From NCBI GenBank assembly GCA_900322095.1, contig ONYS01000001.1, forward strand, positions 1 to 60,389: a stretch of DNA of 60,389 nucleotides. The letters are read 5' to 3'. This stretch comes from an uncultured Prevotella sp. GTDB taxonomy: Bacteria > Bacteroidota > Bacteroidia > Bacteroidales > Bacteroidaceae. Made by a program: the position numbers and the translations under genes. Under the pieces are notes generated by a model. The model did no database searches. It had not been told where the DNA came from and saw only the letters and a list, made by a program, of their open reading frames with translations. This document shows, in pieces, positions 1-8,413 of this stretch; the stretch's first letter is position 1; each line of letters starts with the position of its first letter.

Positions 1-468
1 CTTCAATACTTCAAAACGTGTCGACTTATCGAGAAGCCAATAAAACAGCAGTGAGAACTGTTTTCTTAACCAGCTCTCCTTACCGCGATCACGCCTTTTG
101 GCGTAAACATCGTCATAGCCCTCTTCCCAATACTTCAACATTTCCGGGATCAACGAAGGGGGATCCTGCAAATCCGCATCCATCAATATCATACAATCAC
201 CTTTCACGCAGTCAAAACCTGCTAGCATGGCATTCTCTTTTCCAAAATTACGTGACAGGTTGACATAAGAGATACGTTCATCGTGCATGGCCATCTCCTT
301 GATGATAGCCATTGTTTTGTCGCGGCTGCCATCATTAATGAAGAGCAATTCCCATTCATATTTGGGAATGGCCGACATAATCTTGCAAACCTCTTCATAA
401 AGATGAGGCAACGAGGCCTCCTCGTTGTAGCAAGGAACAACTATTGAAACAACTTTATTTTGCTGCAT
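1..468 (-). CDS. Glycosyltransferase family 2, GtrB/DPM1-like (3' end cut by window edge)
   Basis: This is the N-terminal 156 residues of a GT-A glycosyltransferase; the rest lies beyond base 1. The protein starts MQQNKVVSIVVPCYNEE. It shows FINDGSRDKT near residue 43, LSRNFGKE near 71 and the metal-binding LMDADLQDPP near 95, the pattern of dolichyl/undecaprenyl-phosphate sugar transferases (DPM1/GtrB/ArnC). Such enzymes load a sugar onto a lipid carrier at the inner membrane and usually end in two membrane helices, which would be outside the window. The ATG at 468 overlaps the end of the upstream acyltransferase gene by 28 nt, so it is probably the last visible gene of the polysaccharide operon. 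The sub-family is inferred from the N-terminus only. Confidence 0.85.
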   Translation of the reverse strand, partial: MQQNKVVSIVVPCYNEEASLPHLYEEVCKIMSAIPKYEWELLFINDGSRDKTMAIIKEMAMHDERISYVNLSRNFGKENAMLAGFDCVKGDCMILMDADLQDPPSLIPEMLKYWEEGYDDVYAKRRDRGKESWLRKQFSLLFYWLLDKSTRFEVLK

Positions 469-1430
469 TGGTTTCTAAAATATAACTTATTCAAAGGAAT
501 GAGTACTACATTAAATGCCATTGAAATGACTAAACTAATAGCAAGTACGGCACAAAACATGAGCAAGGGATTCCCCAAACTGTAAATCGGCTTATTAAAT
601 AAATACCAGCATATCCACGCATGGATCATCCACATATTAAGGTTGTGCTTGCCAAAGAACAAGAGTACAGTTCCTGCCCAATCCATTCTGCGCACTAAGC
701 TTACAGTGAGGATGACAACTCCTGCCCAAAAGAAGGATATCACGGCTCCAGAATAGACATAGTAGCGTAGAACTAAAAGTATAGCAAGAAGGAAGACCGT
801 GATCCAAATATTCTTTTTGACTAAGATTTCGTGACACTTGTTGACAATCTGCGTCTTTGCCATGATTCCACCAAGTACAAAGGGGAAGAAGATATAAAAG
901 GTTTGAAAGATATTCAGCGTAAACCAAGAAAAACTGTTCAACCTCGAAGATACCACGTACACGGCATAAGCCAGCAACAGGGCCACCCACACTTTCAATT
1001 TATCAATTACCCTGAAAATCCAGAATGCAGTAATGGTCAAGATGCAATAGGGAAGGATAAACCACGCTGGTGGATAATAAGAATCTTTAATTCCTGTGAC
1101 GTTTGTCAGAACCTCAAGAATGGAGAATGAACAACGTTGTTGTCCAAACAGCTGATACTCAGCCAATACAAACAAGAATGTGAAAAAACAATAGCAAAAG
1201 TAAAGCCACAGGCAACGGGATATTCTATGCGCATCCTTACCGAGTTGGAAAATAATGTAAAGCCCAAAACCACTCAACAAACAATATAAAGGTACGGGAT
1301 TACTGGCTCGCCCCATGTTACCTAATATCGTATTTAGATAACCACGGTGAAAGGAAGGATTAAAGAGGTGATAGAAAATCATGGATAGAATTCCTACTCC
1401 CTGCATCATTTTGGATTCTTCTCGGAGCAT
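441..1430 (-). CDS. Acyltransferase family 3 membrane protein (O-acetyltransferase-like)
   Basis: A multi-spanning membrane protein of about 329 residues, rich in Phe, Leu and Trp helices. Its N-terminus, MLREESKMMQGVGIL followed by MIFYHLF, matches the R-x10-H signature of acyltransferase family 3 (OafA/WecH type), which transfers acetyl or other acyl groups from the cytoplasm to surface sugars. The frame opens at 1475, but the ATG at 1430 places the Arg/His motif close to the N-terminus and avoids overlapping the preceding gene, so I prefer it; 1475 remains possible. It lies between a pyruvyl-transferase-like gene and a GT2 gene, fitting decoration of the same glycan. The acyl group and acceptor are unknown. 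Confidence 0.75.
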   Translation of the reverse strand: MLREESKMMQGVGILSMIFYHLFNPSFHRGYLNTILGNMGRASNPVPLYCLLSGFGLYIIFQLGKDAHRISRCLWLYFCYCFFTFLFVLAEYQLFGQQRCSFSILEVLTNVTGIKDSYYPPAWFILPYCILTITAFWIFRVIDKLKVWVALLLAYAVYVVSSRLNSFSWFTLNIFQTFYIFFPFVLGGIMAKTQIVNKCHEILVKKNIWITVFLLAILLVLRYYVYSGAVISFFWAGVVILTVSLVRRMDWAGTVLLFFGKHNLNMWMIHAWICWYLFNKPIYSLGNPLLMFCAVLAISLVISMAFNVVLIPLNKLYFRNQCSKIKLFQ

Positions 1431-1452
1431 ATTGTTTAGGTAATTTAGGCAA

Positions 1453-2571
1453 TTATTCCTTTGGAGGAGTAGCATCTAAAGCTTTTCGCAGATAATCAGT
1501 CGACTCGTTACGCAGTTTGGACAACGACAACTGTTCTCTTGCTTCGTCATACCTGCCTCCTTTTATGTTCTCAAACGGGGTGTTTATTTTTATAATGGAA
1601 TCATTTAAACCAAGCTTTTCAAGAATAGAGGTCAAGCGTGTGTCCGAACGGGCATCTTGAGGTACTACTGCCAAAAGTGGCACACCGAAATTTACCGAGA
1701 ACGAAACACCATGAAAGGATGAAGTGACCACCAACGAACTATCCCGGACCAACTGAATGAATTCCTCAATGCCTGCACCAGCTACGGAACGATAGTGAAT
1801 GCCCAACGATTTGGGCATCTCTACATTGCTGTAGACCATCAGTCCTTCGCTCTCTTGGAAATGCTTCACCAGCTTGTAGATATAGGGCGCAGGATTATAG
1901 GCGTAATCGAGCATGTAGAGGAAGATGTATTTCTCTTTACTTCGTGGAGCCTTTATCAGTTTATCCCAATCATCTCGATCTAGCACCAATGTAGGATCCA
2001 GCGTTAAGGGAACATCTCTGCCGATTAAGTCTTTAATAATGGCCTGCCCTCTTTTTTCTCTCACCGAAATCGAGGAATAGGCACTGAGCCTTTCCTTCAT
2101 TTCTGCTCTCAGCTCCAGAGGGATTGAATCCACAGCAAAGCTCGACGAGAAGGCTATTTTAGGACGATCAGCAGGAGCGAAAGACAACAAGAAAGAGGGG
2201 TCTGATTTTGTGAAGTTGTAGTTCCACACCTGGTCACTTCCTGTCATATAGATATCATACAGAGGAGGATCATTCTGCAAATCGTCTACGCTAGTATACT
2301 CCCTGCTCATGAGCAGATGTGTGTGGATGAAGCGTTTCAGCTTGGGCTCCTTGTCATAAGCCTTTCTTAAATGAAGAAGTTTCGAAATCTTACTTTTCAG
2401 GCTCAGTTTGTGTTCTGGAACTCCACGTGAAAACTGCCATGAGTTGGGAAAATCATAATCAATCAACTCACACTCATAACCAAGTTTCCTAACAATCTCT
2501 TGGGTGGCATATGCCTGAAGCACAGAGCCATAATTGATGACCTTGTGCATGGTAATTACTCCAACCTTCAT
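1453..2571 (-). CDS. Polysaccharide pyruvyl transferase family protein
   Basis: A 372-residue protein beginning MKVGVITMHKVINYGSVLQAY, a start common in Bacteroidetes members of the PS_pyruv_trans family (CsaB/WcaK-like GT-B fold). Further family features are YDIYMTGSDQVWN, a central FSSSF segment and the C-terminal SSFHGVSFS motif, whose His is conserved in ketal pyruvyl transferases. These enzymes put a pyruvyl group from phosphoenolpyruvate onto capsule or O-chain sugars. The open frame extends to 2670, but those extra 33 codons overlap the upstream GT-B gene and lack family character, so the ATG at 2571, 4 nt after the upstream stop, is chosen. The acceptor sugar is unknown. Confidence 0.82.
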   Translation of the reverse strand: MKVGVITMHKVINYGSVLQAYATQEIVRKLGYECELIDYDFPNSWQFSRGVPEHKLSLKSKISKLLHLRKAYDKEPKLKRFIHTHLLMSREYTSVDDLQNDPPLYDIYMTGSDQVWNYNFTKSDPSFLLSFAPADRPKIAFSSSFAVDSIPLELRAEMKERLSAYSSISVREKRGQAIIKDLIGRDVPLTLDPTLVLDRDDWDKLIKAPRSKEKYIFLYMLDYAYNPAPYIYKLVKHFQESEGLMVYSNVEMPKSLGIHYRSVAGAGIEEFIQLVRDSSLVVTSSFHGVSFSVNFGVPLLAVVPQDARSDTRLTSILEKLGLNDSIIKINTPFENIKGGRYDEAREQLSLSKLRNESTDYLRKALDATPPKE

Positions 2572-2575
2572 ATCA

Positions 2576-3790
2576 TTATTTATTTGAGATGCCGTCGCTT
2601 GCAAACGTTTCGAACAGTTGCTGTGACAATTTCTTTCGATCGTGCTCCTCCAATACACAATTGCGACCATTCACTGCCATCTGCTCAAATTTTTCTCGCT
2701 GAGCAGGAATCTGGCGAAGGACGTCTACAACTTCTTTTGCTTCCTTATAGATGATACACGACTTGTCGTTCTCAACGGCAATATTCTCCATGGCAAAGGG
2801 AGTTCCAATAACAAGCAAGCCATTTGCCAGGGCATCCAATACTTTACCTTTCGTGCCGGTGCCTATAGAGATGGGCGTTATCTGAATATCATGCTTCATC
2901 ACCTCTTCCTTATAGTTCGGCGCAAAAGCGATATGATTCACCTTCCATCCACTGTTCTTCAGAGCATCGGCATGCCTCTCCCACCCTTTTCCTAAGAAAG
3001 TCAACACATACGAGCATTTCATTGCCTTGTCATTACTATGAACCAGCACATCCACCAAGGTATCGGCTTCTTGCTGCATATAGTAATTGTTTTGTCCGGC
3101 AATGAGTAGACGAATGGGGGTATGGAATTTTATTTCTTTGTTAGTGCTTACATCATAATGAGGATGCCGCAAGAACGCCGAGTGACAGTTTGGGTTCATC
3201 CGCTTGATAAAAGCTGCGTCAGCTTCACCTACTACATAATAGATGGCTTTGTCATCGACAGAATAGCTCCTTTCCAATCTTAAGTATTTAGGATACATGA
3301 CCATCTGGCGGAGCAAAGTATTTCTGTTTCTAGCAACAAACCGCTGTCCAAGCATGCGATAATAGTAGAGCGCTTCGCTGTCTGGACCCATGTGAACCCG
3401 TTTGTATTCCGAGAACTTAGACATGATGCCTGCGATTTCTTCTCCGAAAATCCAGATACCGTCTGGGTGCCCAGCTTTTATAGCTGCAACCACATCATCG
3501 GATAAAGACAGATAACTCGAGAAGGGATAACGCATGAAGACACGCACCATCAGCATGAAGGGCTTTTCCACCCATCTCATCCATTTGGGAACGTTCAACA
3601 AATGGATCCTTACATGCAACTCGTTCTCTACCTCGTGAATCTTCTCTTCCGGCAAACGATTCAAATTGAAGCTATAGATCTCTACATCTATATCTTCATC
3701 GCGCCTTACGAGCAGATGGTAAGACAACGCTGATGTCCCTCGTATGTTCTCCGCTGCAGGAGTGATAGTTGTAATAAGGATAACTTTCAT
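2576..3790 (-). CDS. Glycosyltransferase, GT-B fold (GT4-like)
   Basis: A 404-residue protein starting MKVILITTITPAAENIRGTS, the N-terminal Rossmann half of a GT-B enzyme with a loop for substrate entry. The C-terminal half has HTPIRLLIAGQNNYY (donor-domain strand), GTGTKGKVLDALANGLLVIGTP near residue 320 and a final helix typical of GT4/GT1-like transferases. It lacks the classic E-x7-E motif; Lys-Gly-Lys replaces the first acid of that region, as in divergent members that bind a nucleotide sugar through a Thr/Lys-rich loop. It follows a GT2 gene by 10 nt and precedes the pyruvyl-transferase-like gene by 4 nt, so all are translated from one message. Donor and acceptor cannot be told from the sequence. 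Confidence 0.72.
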   Translation of the reverse strand: MKVILITTITPAAENIRGTSALSYHLLVRRDEDIDVEIYSFNLNRLPEEKIHEVENELHVRIHLLNVPKWMRWVEKPFMLMVRVFMRYPFSSYLSLSDDVVAAIKAGHPDGIWIFGEEIAGIMSKFSEYKRVHMGPDSEALYYYRMLGQRFVARNRNTLLRQMVMYPKYLRLERSYSVDDKAIYYVVGEADAAFIKRMNPNCHSAFLRHPHYDVSTNKEIKFHTPIRLLIAGQNNYYMQQEADTLVDVLVHSNDKAMKCSYVLTFLGKGWERHADALKNSGWKVNHIAFAPNYKEEVMKHDIQITPISIGTGTKGKVLDALANGLLVIGTPFAMENIAVENDKSCIIYKEAKEVVDVLRQIPAQREKFEQMAVNGRNCVLEEHDRKKLSQQLFETFASDGISNK

Positions 3791-3800
3791 ATCAAAATGC

Positions 3801-4784
3801 TCATTTTGCCAACAGCTTCACTGCTGAGAGGAATAAGTTACGATTGTTGATCAACACCTTTAAAAGACTGGTTTTACACGAGAGCGTTCTTCCTTTTATC
3901 GGATACATCCCCAACCCCTGTGCATAGTCGAGACAACGTTCGGCAAAACGAGGGTTGAAGGAAGACTTGTTTCTCAACAGAATCAATAGCTCTCCCACGA
4001 TGATGCTGTTGCTTTTCTTCAAATAGACCTTTTTAACAGCCTCCGATAGATAATTCTCCAATGCGAGATCCTTTATATGACGAGCGACTAAAATATTGTC
4101 CTCAACCCTCTTCTCTGTTTTCGAAGGATTCTTCACATGCGTAATCGAATTCTCGTTGAAGCGGTATCTGTAGACATCTTCATCCGTAAAGACCACACGA
4201 CGAGCCTTCGGGTACAGTTTGTGGTTGAAATCTATATCCTCATGGAATATTCCTGGAAAGAAAGAGACATTAGCATCCTTCAGAAATTGCGTCTTATAGA
4301 TGTTGCACCACACCGTTCCAATAATCATACTGGAGAGCAGCAAGTCTTCGCCAGTATATAGCTTCCGGCACACAAAGGGATGAATGCAAGTCTTTCTTTG
4401 TGTATGCGGGAAATAACTTCCCTGAAAGAAAGTTAGATCAGCATCATACATCTCAGCCACATCCAGCACGGATTTTATGCTATTGGGCTGAACAAAGTCG
4501 TCGCTGTCTACAAACTGGATGTATTTGCCTATGGCATATTTCATACCCGTGTTGCGGGCTCCACTCAGTCCCTGATTTTCCTGAGAGATGCAACGTATGA
4601 ATGGGTATTGTTTGGCGTAGGACTGGCAAAGTCTCAAAGAACTGTCGGTAGATCCATCATTGACCAATAAGATTTCGTATTGGCCATTGGTGAATCCTTG
4701 GCGGAGTAGTGTGTCTACGCATTGAGGAAGATAATCCTCAACATTATACACTGGAACAATGATGCTTAGTAGCGGATTGGACAT
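3801..4784 (-). CDS. Glycosyltransferase family 2
   Basis: A 327-residue protein with a textbook GT2 N-terminus: LSIIVPVYNVEDYLPQC, LVNDGSTDSS near residue 41, QGLSGARNTG near 72 and FVDSDDF near 91, where the DxD-type motif binds the metal and nucleotide. The C-terminal 120 residues are divergent, as usual for enzymes with different acceptors. It is cytoplasmic or membrane-associated and adds one sugar to the growing lipid-linked repeat unit. It sits 27 nt after the hexapeptide acyltransferase gene. A second GT2 in this operon (6575-7549) has the same domain plan, so these may be paralogues adding different sugars. Confidence 0.88.
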   Translation of the reverse strand: MSNPLLSIIVPVYNVEDYLPQCVDTLLRQGFTNGQYEILLVNDGSTDSSLRLCQSYAKQYPFIRCISQENQGLSGARNTGMKYAIGKYIQFVDSDDFVQPNSIKSVLDVAEMYDADLTFFQGSYFPHTQRKTCIHPFVCRKLYTGEDLLLSSMIIGTVWCNIYKTQFLKDANVSFFPGIFHEDIDFNHKLYPKARRVVFTDEDVYRYRFNENSITHVKNPSKTEKRVEDNILVARHIKDLALENYLSEAVKKVYLKKSNSIIVGELLILLRNKSSFNPRFAERCLDYAQGLGMYPIKGRTLSCKTSLLKVLINNRNLFLSAVKLLAK

Positions 4785-4811
4785 AACTATTTTTATAAAT
4801 AGATAGAATTA

Positions 4812-5471
4812 CTATTTTTTCCACTCCACTTTTTGACGTATCTCTCTAGCCGGCATACCTCCAAGAAGAGTTGCTGGAGTAGAGCACGACTTATTGACAA
4901 GCGAGCGCTGGGCTACCACGCAGCCATCCGCAATCGTTACATTCTTACTGATGTGGCTACCAGAGCACACCCATATATGATCACCCAAGACTATCTGACC
5001 TGTTGACTCTCTCCATGTGCCATCAATTTGTATCTGATGTCCGTCTGTCGTATTCAGGTCGATGTCCCAGCCAAAGAGACAGCTGTTGCCAATCGTAATG
5101 TTACCGTCGCAAGTGAAGAAGCAGTCACCATTGCAAAAGAAATTATTGCCAACACAGAACTTTCCACCATTGACAACCACCTGGGTGCCTCTTGCCAACG
5201 TCACGTTGTCACCGAAAGACAGACTTCCGCCATCTCTAACGGAAATCAGACTCTTTCGGGTACTTCTTCCCTCAGTGCCAACGAATCCCAACACCACCAT
5301 GGCATGTCTGACGGGAGCAGAGAGAGATATTTGCCCTCTCTTCAGACCTTTCACCTTAAGTGAAAACGGCCATACAAGAATAGGAATACGCATCGCTACG
5401 TTCAGTGAGAAGTAACGAAGACAAAAGAAGAAGGAATAAAGATATATGAAAGGACGATTAAAGGCGTTCAT
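4812..5471 (-). CDS. Left-handed beta-helix acyltransferase (hexapeptide repeat O-acetyltransferase)
   Basis: A 219-residue protein with a basic hydrophobic N-terminus, then imperfect hexapeptide turns from about residue 75: VTLARGTQVVVNGGKF, CVGNNFFCNG, ITIGNSCLFG, IVLGDHIWVCSGSHISKNVTIADGC and the closing segment LLGGMPAREIRQ. This is the left-handed beta-helix fold of WcaF/LacA/NeuD-type acyltransferases, which transfer acetyl groups from acetyl-CoA. The His in TTDGHQI is a candidate for the catalytic base. Within the operon it probably acetylates a sugar precursor or the assembled repeat unit, complementing the integral-membrane acyltransferase at 441-1430. The substrate is not identifiable. 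Confidence 0.85.
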   Translation of the reverse strand: MNAFNRPFIYLYSFFFCLRYFSLNVAMRIPILVWPFSLKVKGLKRGQISLSAPVRHAMVVLGFVGTEGRSTRKSLISVRDGGSLSFGDNVTLARGTQVVVNGGKFCVGNNFFCNGDCFFTCDGNITIGNSCLFGWDIDLNTTDGHQIQIDGTWRESTGQIVLGDHIWVCSGSHISKNVTIADGCVVAQRSLVNKSCSTPATLLGGMPAREIRQKVEWKK

Positions 5472-5480
5472 ATCATTTTC

Positions 5481-6578
5481 TTATAAGGAATTGAACAAAT
5501 CCATCCATTTGCCCATGATGGAATCTAAATTGAAACGTTTGATGTTCTCTTGTGCCTTCCTTCCCATCTCTTTGCGAACATCGTCATGCTCCATGAGATA
5601 GCAAACTTTATCTACAAAAGCATTATAATCGAGAAAGGGGGTGACAAATCCATCTTCGCCATCCTTAATAATCTCACTCGGACCACAGGGACAGTCGAAG
5701 GCCACACAAGGTACGCCCACCGACATACACTCAAGTACAACCAAAGGAAAACCTTCGAAGAGCGAGGGCAATAAATAAATGGAGGATGCCTCCAGCTCTG
5801 CCATCGGATTTGTTGTATAGGAATGGAGATGTATTGTGGTGAGGCCAAGTGAAGAAACAAGTTGATTGATTTTCTTCTCTTGAGGACCACTACCGTAGAT
5901 ATCCAATGTCCAATCTGGATGTTTCGTCTGAACCTGTTGCCAGAAGGGCATGAAATTAAGAAGGTTTTTCTGACGGGAGAACCGAGCCAAAATGAGGGCC
6001 CGCTTACTGCTGCAATCCGATTTCTTCTCATTGGCAGAATAGAGGGGGTTGGGGATTACCATCACCTGTCTGCCTGTAAGCTGATGAAGTTTCTGGGCCT
6101 CCCTTTCGCTGAGTGCCACAATTTTATAAAAGGGAAACTTAAACCGGAACATCAACCTGTCTTTAGTGCTGGCAGAGGTTATCTCCGGGTCATTGTACCA
6201 ACCATGAAATTCCAGAATGCGCTTTTTCCAGAAAGTAAGAAGAACTACCGTCAGCGGTTCCAAATACTGCTGGGTAGAGACGATGATATCGGGATTTACC
6301 TTGAAAAGAATGTACAGATGCAAGATTCGAGCATAGACGAATCGAAGGATTCTCCCGATAAGGGGAATTCTCATCAATGCATTCAGGCGGTTGAGATCAA
6401 TGCTGTGCATGATGATCCGTTCATCATACATACCCTCTTTTGGCACTCCATCGCGAGCCAAGGTGCAAAGAAGATGAACCTCATAGCCATGACTCACGAA
6501 ATAGTTGGCCTTCACAGAAGTGATTTTGTTTATGCCGCCTACTCCTAAATAATTCTGGGTATATAAGAGCTTCTTCAT
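5481..6578 (-). CDS. Glycosyltransferase family 4
   Basis: A 365-residue GT-B enzyme. It begins MKKLLYTQNYLGVGGINKI, with the glycine-rich acceptor-domain loop. The C-terminal donor domain contains LILARFSRQKNLLNF near residue 195 and the diagnostic LLPSLFEGFPLVVLECM with the E-x7-E motif near residue 280, followed by GEDGFVT. It transfers a sugar from a nucleotide donor, usually with retention of configuration. Its ATG overlaps the stop of the upstream GT2 gene by 4 nt and its stop lies 9 nt before the next start, so translation is tightly coupled. The assignment to GT4 is firm; the sugar is not. Confidence 0.9.
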   Translation of the reverse strand: MKKLLYTQNYLGVGGINKITSVKANYFVSHGYEVHLLCTLARDGVPKEGMYDERIIMHSIDLNRLNALMRIPLIGRILRFVYARILHLYILFKVNPDIIVSTQQYLEPLTVVLLTFWKKRILEFHGWYNDPEITSASTKDRLMFRFKFPFYKIVALSEREAQKLHQLTGRQVMVIPNPLYSANEKKSDCSSKRALILARFSRQKNLLNFMPFWQQVQTKHPDWTLDIYGSGPQEKKINQLVSSLGLTTIHLHSYTTNPMAELEASSIYLLPSLFEGFPLVVLECMSVGVPCVAFDCPCGPSEIIKDGEDGFVTPFLDYNAFVDKVCYLMEHDDVRKEMGRKAQENIKRFNLDSIMGKWMDLFNSL

Positions 6579-7549
6579 CGTTTACTACTTTTTACTCGTT
6601 TCAGCAAACCATGATATTTGCCATAAAGCAGCATCCACAAATCAAACACTTTTGGTCCTCTCCCCATGAAGAAATAGGTAAAGGGAGCGCTCGACCGGTT
6701 AATGCTAATGCCACTGTCTTTTGCTGATGCCATCAGATGGCAAAGTTGCAACTGTGTTGTTTTTTGATTACCTGCACGAGCTATGAAATAGCTGTCCTTG
6801 ATAGACTTCAAGTATGAATCCTTGATGTATTGGACGGTAGTTGCATTGAGCATCGATACATCTTTCAGCATTCTCTTTCTGGATTCTATATACGTCAGAT
6901 ATTTCTTCAAGAGTTTTGGATCGGACCGGTATGCTGTGCTAGCCGTAGGCTCATCATAGTGATACAGACCTTTATGGATATGGATTCCTTTCTTACAGCG
7001 CTTGGCGTATTCCACACAGAAAAGCGTATCCTCGCCCAAGAAAATATCGGTCGGAAACCGCAGATCACCAATAATTGCTTTTTTGAAAAGCTTGTTCCAT
7101 ACGGCCTGATTATTCTCTCTCTTACCGTATCCAAGGATAGCATCAACGATTTTACTCGAAGAATCCATGACATCTTCTTTTATCAGCATGGACTTCCCCA
7201 CTTGATCGCAACCGGCCAAATCGGCCTGATTGGAATCAATGGCATGATACAGTTGTTCCAAATAATCCGGCTCTACATAATCATCACTGTCTATGAAACA
7301 CAGATATTCTCCCTTGGCTATGTCTATGCCTTTATTCCGGGCTGCACTCACGCCACTATTCTTCTGATGCAGCACTCTGATATTGGCATATTTCTGTCCA
7401 AGAGCGTCGCAAATCGACGGTGTTGAATCCGTACTGCCATCATCAATGAGAACTACTTCAAAATCCTTGTATGTCTGTCCCATCACGGAGAGCGCACATC
7501 GCTCCAAGGAGGATTCGACGTTATAAGCAGGGATGATAACAGAAATCAT
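6575..7549 (-). CDS. Glycosyltransferase family 2
   Basis: A 324-residue protein with a GT-A catalytic domain: ISVIIPAYNVESSLERC, LIDDGSTDSTPSIC near residue 34, NSGVSAARNKG near 63 and CFIDSDDYVEPDY near 83, the metal/UDP-binding acidic cluster. The C-terminal third is variable and acceptor-specific. The start at 7549 gives the normal GT2 N-terminus with no extension. It is the third gene of the operon, 45 nt after another GT2, and its stop overlaps the next start by 4 nt. Confidence 0.9.
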   Translation of the reverse strand: MISVIIPAYNVESSLERCALSVMGQTYKDFEVVLIDDGSTDSTPSICDALGQKYANIRVLHQKNSGVSAARNKGIDIAKGEYLCFIDSDDYVEPDYLEQLYHAIDSNQADLAGCDQVGKSMLIKEDVMDSSSKIVDAILGYGKRENNQAVWNKLFKKAIIGDLRFPTDIFLGEDTLFCVEYAKRCKKGIHIHKGLYHYDEPTASTAYRSDPKLLKKYLTYIESRKRMLKDVSMLNATTVQYIKDSYLKSIKDSYFIARAGNQKTTQLQLCHLMASAKDSGISINRSSAPFTYFFMGRGPKVFDLWMLLYGKYHGLLKRVKSSKR

Positions 7550-7594
7550 GAAAATGGGATTGTTTTCAGGCTTAAGGAAAAAGAAGTAGGAATA

Positions 7595-8413
7595 TCATTT
7601 ACCCTTATTCCGTCGAATAAGAAAATTATAGAGAGAAAATACCACCGAGTTGACGACCTTCATCATTTTAGGACTTGATGAAAGATAAAGAATCTTAGAA
7701 AACAACTCTCCTTGCTGGGCAGATATCTGTTTCTGAATACGGTCTTGCTTCAATGAATCGTATATTCTAAAGGGCAAGACGGCTTTTAAATGTCTGTCCC
7801 TGTCGGCCGACAACTCCTTCCAACCGACTTTAGACATTCCATTGGGCTGCAATGAGGCCACAACTACATTCTGATAAGAATAGCTTGCATTGCGAAGAAT
7901 CAGTTCGTCGAACATCTCTGCCCAGTCGGCCGCAATACGGTAGGTCTCATCATAAGGATTGGCCTTCAACAGAGAAGTTCTGATAAATACTGCCTGGTGA
8001 CAGATTGCATTATCATACATATAACTGAGCGTCAGCGTCTGAGGACTTTTCTTCAATACTGCTCCGTCCTGATAATCTCCTGCAATATAGTCGGCATCGG
8101 GATTTTTCGAGAACACTTCTTCCATAACAGAGTCACTGTAGAAGCAATCACCGGAGTTCATAAATATACAATATTCTCCTTTAGCGACGGCAATGGCTTT
8201 GTTCATGCCGTTATAGACGCCCCTATCGCGCTCGCTCACCCAGTAATCTATTTTGTCTTTGTTTGCTACAATGACATCCTTGCTACCATCAGTGGAGCCT
8301 CCGTCGATGATGATAAACTCAAAATCTTTGAAGCGCTGCCCCACAACACTTTTGATAGTGGCCTCCAAGCCGGCCTTATTATTAAAATTTACGGTTATTA
8401 CTGAGACCTTCAT
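7595..8413 (-). CDS. Glycosyltransferase family 2, WcaA-like
   Basis: A 272-residue GT2 enzyme: MKVSVITVNFNNKAGLEAT, then DFEFIIIDGGSTDGSKDVI near residue 31, YWVSERDRGVYNGMNKAI near 57 and CIFMNSGDCFYSD near 83. The DRGVYNGMNKAI and MNSGD segments are characteristic of the small colanic-acid-type transferases, in which SGD replaces the canonical DxD. The start overlaps the flippase stop by 4 nt (ATGA arrangement), so the two are translationally coupled. It adds one sugar to the repeat unit; specificity is unknown. Confidence 0.9.
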   Translation of the reverse strand: MKVSVITVNFNNKAGLEATIKSVVGQRFKDFEFIIIDGGSTDGSKDVIVANKDKIDYWVSERDRGVYNGMNKAIAVAKGEYCIFMNSGDCFYSDSVMEEVFSKNPDADYIAGDYQDGAVLKKSPQTLTLSYMYDNAICHQAVFIRTSLLKANPYDETYRIAADWAEMFDELILRNASYSYQNVVVASLQPNGMSKVGWKELSADRDRHLKAVLPFRIYDSLKQDRIQKQISAQQGELFSKILYLSSSPKMMKVVNSVVFSLYNFLIRRNKGK